Of a DNA stretch of 64,000 nt, positions 11,013 to 22,907 are shown piece by piece. A program made the position numbers and the translations under genes. Numbering within the stretch: the first letter of the stretch is position 1; each line of letters starts with the position of its first letter. The notes beneath the pieces were generated by a model that saw only the letters and a list, made by a program, of their open reading frames with translations, was not told the origin of the DNA and made no database searches. The stretch is from Roridomyces roridus (lineage: Eukaryota > Basidiomycota > Agaricomycetes > Agaricales > Mycenaceae), in contig JARKIF010000012.1 in the NCBI GenBank assembly GCA_029378245.1, forward strand, positions 806,001-870,000, written 5' to 3'.

Positions 11013-12898
11013 TAAGTCCGTGCGAAAGAAGGCGCGTTCTCGTTGGCTTCCTGGATTACTGGCCTGATTATTTGTTAGCATCGTATACACACTCCCTCGA
11101 AACCGCTCACCAAATCAAATTCCGGTATTCAGCCAACTGTTTCTCGTCCGACGGATCGACTTTCTGCTGCGGGTTCGGCTCGATGAGCACACCGATCTGG
11201 TTGCGCTCGCGTCCAAACATTATAGCGCCGCGGATGTATGGGGAGGACGTGATGATGTCCTCCATTGGTCCAGGGACGGTCTTCTCGCCATTAGCCATGA
11301 TGATTACGTCGTCGAGACGGCCCACACTGGCCCCAGGTTGTCAGTTTGGGGAAAATGGATAAAGAAAGGCGTATGTACATTTTGAACAACTCAGGTTTTG
11401 TCCCATGTCGCTCGAACAAATCCTTGGTCGAGTAGCCCTTGGTGTCTGGTAGATTCTCGACAGAAAGTTGGTGGGTCTCTGGCGTCGTCTGAAGCAACAG
11501 TCCCAGGCGTCAATCTAACATTAGACAAAAAGAAACTTACCAAGAATTGACACTCGAACGTCCCATCACCCTGCGGTATCCATCCAACATGCACCCGGTC
11601 ACTGAATCGCAACCAGGCCCACTCGCTCGCGTCTACCTCCTCCTGACGGCGCTTGACCATACTCGGGATTCCAACTGCAGAAAGAAATCAGCACTTGAGT
11701 AGTACAAGGAATCGAATTCAGAAGATCCTCACATTCGGTAGCCCCGTACACCGGAACCACATTAACGCCTTGAGCCACGAGCGCATCGCCGACACGTTGG
11801 GTTAGTGGTCCACCTGTGACAGCCACCAAATTGAGCGTCTTTAGATACGCTACATGGTCCTCCGAGGTTGCCCATTCCAGAATCATCGCAGGTATGGTTA
11901 CAATACCAGTAGCCCGAGTGTTCCGCGCATACTCCATCACATCGTCTGGCGTAAGAGCGCGATACTCCGTCGGAGGCTGAATACATGCGGTTCCGCCGAA
12001 GAGAATCGACCAGATGAATTGGAAACATATTCCCGCTGTGTGGCACGAGGCGAGGGAGCTCACAGCCAGACGACGGCATACTTGGAAGATGTCGCGGTAT
12101 ACATCTGTATCTGGTGAATCGAAGAGGTAGACGGAAGTGCGTGGTTCAACGCACCCAATGCGGCCCATTGAATCAAGATTCTGTGCGTTTGTGGGATCGG
12201 TTTTGGGAGGCCGGTGCTGCCTGGCCAGGGATTCGGTCTCGTAAACGAGAGGCGCAAGTGGACACTCACCGCTGGAGTGTAAATAAATGGCGACGTCGTC
12301 TAACGACGTATGAACGCCACTGGGACCGGGATACGGAACGAATTCGTCGCGGAATGTTTCGTGTCCCAGATGCGGGTAGATCTGCTCAAAAGAAGGGATT
12401 TCCTCCATCGACAGGTCGTATGGCACGCTCGAACAGTGGAGCGAAATTGCGTCTGTCAATGGAGCTAGAGAGCTCTTCGCGATGAAAAGACGATGAGTGT
12501 TCGTAGCGGTCAACAAGTGGATCGTTGCAGCCAAGGAGTTTCGGTGCGAAATGGGAAAGGGCTCAATAGTTTTGTCAATAAGGATTTAATGGATGAATGA
12601 CGTCTTGGACGTACCACGAGTCCGGCTACGATGCATCCAGCAACGACGGTTTGATACAAAGGGAATCCACCACCGCGACTATGCCCAGGACCTGTCCTTC
12701 TGAGCCTCGTCGCTGAGGACGAAGGAGGTGAGCAGCACGGTGCGCAGCTCTGGAGAACTCGAAGTGACCGATATTAGTGATATGGCCATCGGAGTCTCCG
12801 AACGAGTATGCGGAGCCATAATTCTCGTTCGAGATGTGGAAATCCAAGATTCCATCAAGTGTGAGAGAGCCGTCGAGAGGAGGCTGTTTGCTGGCCAT

Positions 12899-13425
12899 GG
12901 TACGCTTCAGTGTGTGCTATGTGCCTTTATTTATACGCAGATGGGGTCGGAGGGAGTTCGGCCCACTCGAAGCAGCGGGGACCTTTCGGTGGGCTTGGAC
13001 ACGAACCAACAAAGACACGATCCGCGAATATCATTCAAGGTGGGTAAGACCCGGCCAGAAAAAGAGTTTCTTCTCTCCTTGAAACCGCGTCTCAGGTGGC
13101 ATAGATGGCTTGAGCAGTCCCAGTTGCTCCAAGTCGATTTGCAAACGCATCCCACAAATGGCAACTCGATGGCGTGCACGATCACAGTCGTTCCGAGTCG
13201 ATCTCAAGAGTCAAGACTCATTGCGGCATCGCACAGGATTCGGCTCTAGTCGAGTAAGTAGATGCCAGAGCTGTCGCCGAGGTGCCAAGGTGTATCAGCT
13301 ACGGAATAGGATAGACCAGATCGCAGCGGCTCGGGCTTCAGGAGTGGAAGTTCTAGAGTAGTGATTGTGAGAGGGACAACAATCAAATCAGGAAGGACGC
13401 ATACCGGATTTGGACGCCGCGTCAC
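12899..13425 (-). promoter_or_regulatory. 5' flank of AFR copy B, duplicated upstream of copy A
   Basis: Blocks of this flank recur at about 5640-6240 before copy A. Examples are CTTTAT..GC..ATGG..GGTCsGAGrGAGTTCG, TCAAGGTGGG.TAAGA.CC and GGATTTGGACG. The shared order shows that the duplicated unit included promoter and upstream spacer. A TTTATTTATA stretch near 12928 could serve as a TATA-like element for copy B. No specific factor-binding site is claimed. Confidence 0.5.
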
Positions 13426-13625
13426 CGCCTAGTGCCCGTCCATGTAGCAACTCAAAAACCTCAGTTGCACACAAGCTGAATGATATCCAAAAAAATCATT
13501 TCAATACGTGATAAGTAACTAATTTTCGTTACGGTGTCATACTCGTACAAAGGGCGCGCCCCAGCATTACATCCCCTCAGATAGATATACGTAAGAACGA
13601 AAAAAAGGGTGAGAGGCGCGACAGC

Positions 13626-15761
13626 CTAATCACTCTCCGTCATAGCCTTCTCATGCCCCGCATCAGCATACCGATCCACAAACTTGGTACGCTCAATAAG
13701 CGGCTTGGGCTTGGGGGTGTTGCGGAAGAAGATCCAGTGCTTGATGTAATATGGCAGCATGACGCTAGCCTCGTAAGAGATGTACGTGCTCGTAGGGATA
13801 GAGAAAACCTCTGTGGATACAAGTCAGCGAGAGTGAGGGAGAGGAAGACGGAGGGAAACGCACGGTCAATCTCCTCCAACGTTAGCTGCTTCGTCTCACG
13901 GACGAAGCAGAAGATCATGACCCACGCGACCAGATTAAGACCGGCGTAGAACCCAAAGGCACCCGTGGGCGTCATGACGGTTTGCATGCGAGGGAAGGTG
14001 AGCGACAAAATACCGGCTATAAGAGGAAATGAGCATCGAGCAGACAAGAGGGAGAGTCAAGCGACGCACCAAAGGTATTGTTGATGCACACAGCCCAAGC
14101 CATACCAGCCTCACGCTGAACGGTCGGGAAGACCTCGGCGGAGTACTGGAAGGCGACGGGACCCTCACCCCAGCAGTACATGATGGTGAAGAGGTACACG
14201 AAGAGCAGCAGGGGGCCTACACGGGACTCGGGCGAGCCAGACGTCTTGAGGAGCGACAGACCACCCGCAAGCAGGAAGATGCACATCATGGGGAAGGTCT
14301 GGGGAACCGAGTAAGTATGAGGCTAAAGGCATGCCGGGAAAAGACGTACGAGAAGGCAAAGCTTCCGACGGCCGGCGGTGTCGATGAAGAAGACGGTGGG
14401 AATGGTGAAGACAAACTGCAGAGCACCGTAGCCTAGCGAGGCGTACAGGGCCTGAGTCGGGGTGTAGCCAGCGTTCACGAAGATGGTCGAGGAGTAGAAG
14501 GAGATGATATTGATACCGCACATCTAGGAATCGAGTGAGCCATCGGATGGAAAGAATGTGCAGTAAACGCACCTGCTGGGCAATCATGACGGTCGAGGCA
14601 CCATAGTTGGCGCGGCGGATACGGGGTACGGTGAAGCAGTCCTTGAGACGTGCAAAGTAGCTCGCACCACGGGCCTGGAGCAGCTCCTCCTCGTAAAGGA
14701 CGTATGACAGGTAAAAGTCACGGGCGGCGATGATGTCGTGGGCACGGATACGCTGGAACGAGTTGAAGGCGTCGGCATGGCGGCCGTGCTTCATGAGCCA
14801 ACGGGGGGACTCTGGGCAGAACCAGATACCGCATACCAGGATGAAGGCAGGGATGAAGGCAGAGCCTAGCTGGAGACGCCATGCGATGCGACCGGTGTTC
14901 TTGACGATGACGTTCGAGGCAAAGCCAGCGAAGATACCGAAGGTGACCCAAAGCTGCCAGAACATCACGAGAGCTCCACGGATGCGGGCAGGGGACAGCT
15001 CGGAGGAGAAGATGGGGACGGTGGCATTCTTGGCACCGATACCGATACCAAGGACGAAACGGACGGCGAAGAGGGCTTGCCACGAGTGGGTGAAGCCAGA
15101 GGCGATGGGGGTGGCGAAGAGGCAGAGACCGGTGAGGAAGATCTCACCACGACGACCGAGGTAGTAGTTGAGAGGGTCGACAATCCAAGCACCACTTGAG
15201 CCAAGAATAAGCCCGTTGGAGAGGATGAGAAAAAAAGGCGACGTACATCAAACCAGCAGTCAAGAAGATAACAGCATTGACGGAACCCACAATCCATTCG
15301 TCACGACCAGTGCCGTCGATGCCAAACTCCTTGGGGAAGGAGAGGTTGGCACCGTTGGAGCCGGTCTGATCCCAACCCTGCGTAGCAGCTCCAACCGCGC
15401 ACAGGACGATAGAATACCACATGAGCCAAGGACCATGCCACTTGTGATCTCGCTCGTAAGTGAGGGCGGCGAGCTCCTCGGGCTGGAGCTGGTTGACGGT
15501 GTCGAAGTTCTCGGTGTCACGGGCGACAAGGGCGGCACGCTGGAAGAGCTCGACGTGTTGCTCGAGACCGTGGGTTCGGGCGAACTCGGCGGCATCGGTC
15601 ATGACCTTGTCCTTGGGCAATCGCTGCAGAGGGGCGAGTCAGAAACAAGACGAGGGGAGAGTGGGACGACATACCTGGAGGGGGTTCTCGACAGCATTGA
15701 GGGCGCTACGCTCAGAGCTGCCGTCCTCGACATGGGTTGGTCGTTCGACTTTTTCCGACAT
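13626..15761 (-). CDS. MFS sugar transporter
   Basis: This is a twelve-helix major facilitator of the sugar porter family with about six short introns. The start at 15761 gives [16 protein letters not shown], and the stop is at 13626 after EKAMTESD. Recognisable family motifs include the loop 2-3 element around [13 protein letters not shown], the PESPRWL motif after helix 6, and [14 protein letters not shown] in the second half. The helix 10-11 region reads [17 protein letters not shown]. The N-terminal segment [26 protein letters not shown] is typical of a basidiomycete subgroup of hexose/polyol-type porters. It should sit in the plasma membrane and import sugars or polyols by proton symport; the substrate cannot be read from sequence. 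No frame disruption seen. Confidence 0.9.
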
Positions 15762-17070
15762 TGTGCGGGGAGGAAGGACGGGAAAGAAGTCGAGTCGGGA
15801 TTCGACATTAGCTCACTCCGCTATTTATCGTTTTCGCTAGAGAGGGGACTCATCATTTTCAAATCAGATCAGCCGAAAACTGATGGCCCTCCGCATGGGG
15901 CCCCACATACGGCACCCAGTCTGACACCCGCTGCGGGGTAGACACCCATCCCGTCCCCAGTATCTCTCTCTTCCCGCATCCGTGCATCTTTCTCCTCGTC
16001 CTTGTTTTCCACCTCAATTAGAAAATTATAGGCCAGTATTAATAATTTCAATGAAAAGGCCCCACAATCGGATGTGAAACCCAGATCCGAAACATCGTCC
16101 ACATGACTCCCAAGCCATCTGACATCATCGCCTAAGTTCTCTTCTTTTTCCACTGTTTCTTTCTATCCAAAGCCGACGGGTACGCTTCGCTACGTGCGCA
16201 CGCATCAATCCACACTCGCCTCGTGGCTTGCGGCCAGGGCAGAGCCACGCACCCCAAGGTGCCCCGTTGCTCCTGTCCGAGATTTGTTGGAAATACTGTG
16301 TTGCAGATAGCTCCAACCCCTGCGTCATTGGCCCAGAAAAGGTACCAGGAGTATTCATTTGTGCCCTTCCCGCGTCGGCGCACCACTTCCACGTTGGGTA
16401 ACGCCGACGAACTTCTTTGACGGCGCCCATGCGGAATCAAATCAAAATACAAATACTTTACGTCGTTCCAGGTCTGGGTCTTTTTCTTCCATGCGTCTAC
16501 GTCTGTGAATTCAATTCCAAGAGGCAGCAACAAATTTCCCAGACCCCCAAACTCAACAACTCGAATTCCATGAAACGCAGCGTTGCCAACCGCCGCACAT
16601 GAAATTGTTTACTTGCAGCCATTGCCAAGACACGGCACTGAATTCAGTAGCACTTCGATCACCAAGCTTGATTGTTGCGGATCATCCGATCCGATGTCTG
16701 GCGAACAGTTTAACCGGGGTGTATACTTCCGGTCAGCTCATTTCATGAAACGCCCGCGGTAGAGAGAGGAGGGTAGAGGTACCTTGGGCGCAAGGAGGTT
16801 CCAAAGTTTGATCGAGCGGGCGACGTTCTTAGTACCAAGCCATAGTACCAGTTTGAAGCAAAAAAGAAAGACGCAAGACGCAAGATCGACCGAGTGTTTG
16901 AGCTAGACGTCGACAAACGAAAATCCCCCACCTTTTCCCCCCAGTTCACACGATTGATGAGACCTGATCGGAAGATTCAGAGGGGCCTCGCTTGACAGAT
17001 TTGTTCCTGTCCTGGTCGCACGACCGCACTCCGCCAGCCCATTCCGCAGAACATACTCAAAATCCCGGAT
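15762..17070. other. Spacer with unassigned short reading frames
   Basis: A minus-strand frame at about 16595-16132 reads AVGNAAFHGIRVVEFGGLGN and continues to a 133-codon open part. It has no usable ATG near its start and no recognised domain; it could be a decayed exon or chance. The rest shows no gene I can support. Confidence 0.35.
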
Positions 17071-17077
17071 AATCGGC

Positions 17078-17416
17078 CCCATGCAAGAGGTGTCAGATCA
17101 GCAGATACGACCCCGAATCAGATGGCTCGGAGGGTCGACCTGCCACACATTTTAGGAAGTAGCTCCGGGACGCACTCAGAGAATTCACCGTTGTGGCGGG
17201 TTTTTGGAGCTTGGTCTGGCCATAGTTTGGATTTACTTGCTTTCTTGGTTCAAATGTGTTGCTTTACAGGGTACAAGGGTTGGACTGGAGCAAGACTCGA
17301 GTGCTGCACGCTTATGTCATTCCCGGACATACTTCCTAAAAGGTGGCAACCCTACCCTTGCCGAGCCATCACTTACTGGGTCAGATCAGACGATCTGACA
17401 CCTCTTGGCCCCATGT
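17078..17416. mobile_element. MITE-like element with ~95-bp inverted repeats
   Basis: The left arm (about 17078-17172) and right arm (about 17318-17416) are imperfect inverted copies. Shared blocks are CAAGAGGTGTCAGATC, GATGGCTCGG and TTTTAGGAAGTA..TCCGGGA. The inner ~145 bp is not repeated. Exact ends and target duplication are not clear. No coding capacity. Confidence 0.7.
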
Positions 17417-18385
17417 TTGATCTTCTTCCTTCAATCTATGGTGACAGCCAGACGCCGAATAAAACAACCACTCGATCGTTGGGGCAGCTGGAAGGCGTAA
17501 GAAAAGCGGGGTTAGAATGACCGTGCGCCTGCCGAGTAAGTATGCCTCGAGTAATCTGGCCTCAGGAAGGCTATTATAGTATTATTTAGACTCGCATATG
17601 GACAGACCGACTTCAACCCAACTTGAACCGACTCTCAACCTAAGCTTGTTGATCGCCGGTGGTCCCAAGCCTCTTTCTCACTCCATCACTGGCATCTGTG
17701 TTTCTGTGGGGCCCACGTATGTAACCTGCCCAGGAACGAACTAGCACTCCCCGGCCACTCAACAAATCCACCATCTAATCTAAGTCTTCGAATACACAGT
17801 TGATCAACTAGACCTCTATCCTGGACCTTATCTCGCACCAACTCTCTTCCCTATCCGAGTTGTCCGAAGCTCCGCCCGGGACCGACGCAAACGGCGCACG
17901 GGTAAGCCATCCATGATAGCAATGATAACTACCAGTCGGTCGGCCGAACGGAGATTCACGGACTCGTTATTTCTCCCTCGTAAGTTGAGTGAGTGCTGAG
18001 CAAGTACAGTAAGGCACGGAATGCTCGGTAGGATCGAGCGTTGACATTTCATGTCGCTGTACATACCATCATCCACGAGCATCATCGGACCTGACGACAT
18101 TTGGGCGACAAGGGTGTGTCGGACCGTGTCCGAGTCGACGGCGCTGCGCTCTCACCTAACCTCGCAAAGAAATCCAATTCAACCCGAGGACGCGCGAGCG
18201 CGTAAATGAGATTCTGCAATCATTCGAAACGGATGACCCAACTTGAAAGAACACGAAGATAAAGGAAAAGAGTTGAACATAGGCATGTATAGGAGTTGAT
18301 CAAGGACAGAGCGGTCTAAAACACCTCGTCAGACATTCAGAAATGTACCGAGACCACAAACACACACACCTTTCTTTCATCACGA
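17417..18385. other. Spacer without supported gene
   Basis: A 90-codon minus-strand frame lies at 18100-17828, with no recognisable domain or neighbouring exon. I see no tRNA, repeat array or conserved protein segment here. Confidence 0.4.
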
Positions 18386-19270
18386 TCAAGTTTCCCAAGT
18401 AAATAACCCAGTCTCGATTTTTGACTGGCCCTGGCCCCATGTCATGTCGATAACGAACGCCGACAGACTAGACACACGCTCCCTTCTAGCAAAAGGGTCC
18501 CGGAAGAGAAGGAATGGGTTGGGTGGGCGCGGTATGCGCACGGGTGTGTTCACGTCTAGCAGCGGAAGTGAGGAATCACCCCTGGAATGCGAGTAAATAA
18601 AAAGGGAGCAGACCATGGCCAATCTCCTAGTCTACGTTTGGGTGGACTCCCTGCCGAGGACGGTCTTGCTCTCCATCATCCGAATCTGTGCAGCTCGTCA
18701 ATAGTACTCAATACGCAACTCGAAGGCACATGCGACGAATACGTACCAAACTCATCTCCCTCTGAATCAGAGTCGGGCGGAGATTGAAATTCCGGTGCCG
18801 CCAGGTTCAGAGATTCCGCCTCCAGATCCAGGTTCGTGTCTAACAGCGGACATGATGAACTATCCCTCGGATTGAAATTGGGAAGGAACGGACCAATCTC
18901 CCCCCAGGCTTCTTCAGGTTCTCGGTCTGGATTTGCGTAAACCTGCCGAAGACGCCGGTGTTCTCCCTCATCCGCGTCTGGTGAGCTCGTCAATATTCGA
19001 CGGCTAGCAAGTATGGACAGTGACGCACTGTCCTCTTCATCTGCAGATACTTTTGTAGAAGATCTGGAGTGAGCGCAGATTGAGTGAACGCGGAGCACGG
19101 GCCATCACCTTCGTCTAATTCGGACTCTTCGATATATATATATATATATATATATAATTGGAAGAATCTCAAAAGCGGAGCTGCATGAGCCCCCATATCA
19201 GATAAGTAATCCGACCAAGGACGCACCATCATCAGACTCGGCGGGGATATCCTGAAGATCTAAGGAAACA
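18386..19270 (-). pseudogene. HMG-box-like gene fragment with internally duplicated acidic exons
   Basis: The 3' piece (18622-18386) encodes VRIPRPPNPFLLFR, closely matching the first helix of fungal MATA-type HMG boxes (consensus like PRPPNAFILFR). The remaining two helices are not present downstream, so the DNA-binding domain is truncated. Upstream, short acidic exons recur: SPDADEGEHRRLRQ, SELDEGDGP and PAESDDG. The segment at about 18540-18760 is a diverged direct copy of about 18830-19010, with the parallel text SSLPLLDVN and SSCPLLDTN. A complete gene would be a transcription factor. Truncation and duplicated exons point to a remnant, but an unusual multi-exon gene is possible. Confidence 0.4.
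19134..19156. repeat. (TA)n microsatellite
   Basis: About eleven TA units lie inside the HMG-box-like fragment, probably in an intron. Confidence 0.9.
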
Positions 19271-19331
19271 TTGAATTCGTGTGGACGCACGTTAGAATAC
19301 AATACTATGCGCACGTGGCAAAGATCCGTCG

Positions 19332-20926
19332 TTATCTTCGTCTTCTTCTTCGTCGTGGGAGCTGAAGAGTAATTCGGCATGAGGCTCGAGTGTCAAGCTG
19401 AGTGAGAGATCGCACCTGTCCCGTTGCTGCAGCAGAGACACCGAAGGGTGGGTTGTCGGGCCTATGCTCATATTCGCAGCGCCCCCCGAGGAAAAGTTTC
19501 GTGCGATGAATGGTGAGGTGGCGTGAGTATGAGCTGAACTCAAGTCGCACGAAAGATGCAGAGATACGCGACATCGAGGACCAGTCTTGAGTGTCGGTTG
19601 TGGTCGTCTCGGGGGGAGGGGGAGGTTGATAACGACGACTGCGTTGGTCTCGAGAAGGGTCGTTTTTCGACCGGAATTTCACAATGAAATAACTCACCGT
19701 GCTCAGGGCGATACGGTTCCATGTGACGGCGAGAACTTTTGACATCGACCGCCCACCAGGAATCGGAGATCCGTATTCTTTACCGAGCTTGATTTCGATA
19801 GCGGCATCAACGAGCTCGAAAGGGACGTCCCCGGCGACGAGACGGTTGAAGTTGCAGATCAACAGGACTCGATTGTTGGCGCTAACGGCAACACATATTG
19901 TCCCGCACTCGGAAATCCCAGCTGGAATAGCGTGCAGCTGAAGAGAATCCAAGAAGTTGAACAAAAAGCTGCCATCGTGCCGCGAGAAGACGCAGATTTG
20001 AGTGAAGTTGAAGACGAGGATATACTCGTGCGAGATGTCGATCCCAAGAGTCCACTCACCCATTTCGTGGTGGTTGAGCTCCCAAAGATACGCTCCTGTC
20101 GACAGGTCCCACACGTGAACTTGCCGGCTCGCCACCACGAGGGTCGGAAACAGTAGTTTGACAGAAGGTTCGGCCAGTTTGGGTAACGAGAGGGAAAGAC
20201 ACGGCAGAAAGTGACCCGTGGTGGGTACACCATATCGCTCGGAGATGGAGATTGCAGTGTCCGCTTGGTCGCTTGTCGGATCGGAGGCAGTAGGGTGGAT
20301 GGAAGCTTCGTGCCATACTTCGAGGACTGCCTTGCTCGCTTGGTTCAGTGCGACCAAGACAAGATATCCCTGATCGTATGCGAAACGAAGGATGGGAGGT
20401 AGTTCTGAGACCCAATCAGCTTGTTTCATCGGCAATGGGAGAACACACCGCTGGGAGTGCCCATATGGCTTTATTTAGACGGCGATACCGGAGTCGCTGG
20501 TGGGGACGAGGAACCGCGAATCCTCGATCTCCATAATGGAGCTTGCATCCGGCAACGACCGGACTGATTTGCGTAACCTCGAGCGACCAAGACCGGCCCA
20601 GTTCTTCTCTACATCCAAACAAAGTCGACCTACCGCCCGCGGTCAGCAGATGCAGGTTGATAAAGACCATGTTGACGCACAGATTCCATCCATCCGTGTA
20701 TATCAGGCACCTCACAGTCCAGAGCCGCGATTGCATCGCGCAAGGAAACATCCGGTTTCGAGATGCAGCCGTGTAGTACAGCGGCGTTTCGATAGACCTC
20801 CGGGGCGTTGGTCTCAACGAGACGCTTCCAGACTTTGTTCAGCGGCAAGAGGGTCGCGAGGGTGCCCAATGGAAGGAAAGAGAGTACGTGTAGGGATACA
20901 TCGGGCGGAATTTGTGTCAGTGGCAT
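19332..20926 (-). CDS. F-box protein with beta-propeller-like C-terminal region
   Basis: The N-terminal exon from 20926 encodes a compact F-box (MPLTQIPPDVSLHVLSFLPL, then TLLPLNKVWKRL). The 3' exon (about 20435-19332) has repeating beta-strand text such as RQVHVWDLSTGAYLWELNHH, YILVFNFTQICVFSRHDGSFLFNF and NRVLLICNF. This resembles the Trp-Asp blades of Cdc4-type SCF receptors. Such proteins recruit substrates to Skp1-cullin ligases. The join between about 20650 and 20430 is unclear: a middle exon (SLPDASSIMEIEDSRFLVPT) is followed by an in-frame stop unless an intron removes it. It differs from the F1-F5 family and is not part of that array. An upstream in-frame ATG at 20962 is an alternative start. 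Confidence 0.6.
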
Positions 20927-21122
20927 GATGGGGAAAGACAAAGGCACAAAGAACGCGTTCATTACGGCACTTTTGCCGTTGATGCCACCGTGCCGCGGAT
21001 GAGATCAACGGCAAAAGTTGGAATTTTTATTTCTCGAATAGCTCTCAATAAGCGCAAATTCATACCGTCAGATGCACGACACCAGCATCCGCCGCGCTGC
21101 ATCCCAATGCTGAACGTCACGA

Positions 21123-22384
21123 TCAGTTCAACTCGACAGAAACGCACCCAAGGTCCTCTTTTATCTCAATCTCTCTGGTAACCTTCTGCTTCACAGTCAC
21201 CCGAGCCGCGGTATCTTGTGACCATCCGAGTCCAACTCGTGCGTGAATAAGCAGATTTGCGATCCCGATGATAGCTGGGAAAATGTCCGCCGCGAAGGGC
21301 TCGAGGAGTGAGCCCAGGAGGACCGCAATTCCAGTGAAGGTGAGCCAAAATCTAAGCAGAAAAGCCGAGGTGAGAAATTCAACTTCTTTCGAAATGCTAA
21401 AGTTGAGCTTACGTTTGGAGGGCCGCGCTTTCGATTAAGATGGTGAGGAAGGACTGTACGATTTCGTTAATGTGGTGCTGCCATTTATCAAGTTGACAGC
21501 ATACCGTTAGACGAGATTCGGGGCTGCATTTTGCCGTTGACATGCGAAAGGCGATGAAGCCTGATAGGTTTTCTGAGGATACATGACGATTCGATTGTCA
21601 CAACACCTCACCCGTGCTGTATATGTTATTTCTGAAGCGAGAAATTCAGCCCACATATAACCACGCCTGGTGAAGCCAACTCACATCAGGGAGAAACCAA
21701 ACCCCAGTCCCGACCAGGTGTTGGACTGGGACACCCAGCCCGCGAAATGAAATACAACTCCGACTGACGCCACTGCACGTATGGCTCTATCAATCAGAGC
21801 AATGAATGCGAAGGAAAAGGCTCACCAACGGCACCGACCACAGTCAGAACTGGTAATATCATGACCTTGCGATGTCCACCCCAAATGATCCATAAACGGT
21901 AGTCCTATCCATGCCCTCTTTATTCGGTCATTTGTTTGCATGGAGACTTTCACTCACCAAGAGCATATCACCCAGAAGAATTATAAGGAAGAACAAGGAA
22001 ACGCTGGCGACTTCGGTCGGCTGGGATGTATCATTGCTGTAAAAGCTAATTTCGGACGTGACATTCCCCAGCTGTATGAATGCCAAGTATCCTCGATAGA
22101 CGATAACTGTCCAGTGCTGTTCCTTGCGTCAATGATACCGACTCAAAAGCAAGGGCCCCGATGCTCACCGCGGTTATGAGAATGAAAAGGGCCGTCACAC
22201 CGAGGAAAACCAAAGACATGAGATGATGCTTCCTTGACCGAGTATTTCCCGCAAGAGTGCGTCGTGTGGCCAGAAAGTAGACGTCTGAGACGAAGAGAAG
22301 TAAAACCAGCCCGTAGAGAACGCTGTCCGCAATGAGAACAAAGAAGTTGACACGGACGTCGTCCGCGTTGGGGATGTCCGGCAT
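21123..22384 (-). CDS. Seven-helix membrane protein T1
   Basis: This founding member of a local family has the start MPDIPNADDVRVNFF at 22384. Helix 1 reads YGLVLLLFVSDVYFLATRR and is followed by the conserved TLAG; helix 2 reads HHLMSLVFLGVTALFILITA. The gene has several short introns. The C-terminus carries the family hallmark FPAIIGIANLLIHARVGLGW followed by SQD and a basic tail. About seven hydrophobic segments separated by short loops suggest a receptor-like or transporter-like fold. The family is not one I can name. Orthologous-looking text in T2-T6 confirms exon order. Nothing in the sequence shows a ligand or partner. Confidence 0.75.
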
Positions 22385-22907
22385 CAGCCTGCTGGCACAG
22401 TGAGGTATAGAAGTGGGAAGTGGGAAGTGGGAACGCCAGGTGGCCGCCCAACGGCGCCCATTTATATCTAAATACTGTGACAGATGGATGATGTTCAAGT
22501 TTGCATATCAAAAAGATTTCTACTTATAACGACTCTCTCACATCCTTCTCGCCACATGAGTGAATGAACCCAATACGCTGACAACAGCTGAGTCGGCATG
22601 GGCCTATTAGGCAGAATGGCGGCGTCCCAGGATCCTTCCAAGCCTTGTTGCGGAAGAAGTTGGACATGGTGTTGAGTGGCAGATAAGCGAAGATGTAGAG
22701 ACTCGAGAGGGACGCCGGTGTCACTGGATGATGGCTGGGAGCAAAGAGCTACGCACGTGCGAATCGCGATCCGCGATCGGCACCGATTTCCGAAGTGATG
22801 AGGTCAGCGATCTGACTCATGTTCAAGTTCAATGTTCAACATTTCTTTTGCCAGCGCAGGAAAAGCATGCTAGAATTTTTCAGTATAGTACTGGAGTCAT
22901 CTTCCAC

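Larger units (their letters stand above)
6356..12898 (-). pseudogene. Adenylate-forming reductase copy B (A-T-R), split by two transposons
   Basis: The gene runs from the start at 12898 (MASKQPPLDGSLTLDGILDF). The adenylation domain spans about 12898-11100, with the motif SGSTGLPK and the segment ANGEKTVPGPMEDII. The carrier domain spans about 9203-8950, with GFDSLNA marking the phosphopantetheine serine. The reductase domain follows (LLTGTTGALGSH, YGEGKY). An intact enzyme would activate a carboxylic acid with ATP, load it on the carrier and reduce it to an aldehyde. Elements at 9450-11012 and 7483-8751 interrupt the coding sequence; each is flanked by a TA duplication, and the coding frame reads through when one element plus one TA is ignored. 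The last exon also has a TAG (6358-6356) where copies A and C have Trp, removing about ten residues. As it stands it should not make a full-length enzyme. Confidence 0.85.

Noticed and set aside
16132..16595. CoA-transferase family III gene start (GIRVVEFGGLG)
   Set aside because: Only a short resemblance; the following residues do not match that family and there is no ATG.
17828..18100. 90-codon minus-strand frame
   Set aside because: No homology or exon partner; likely chance.
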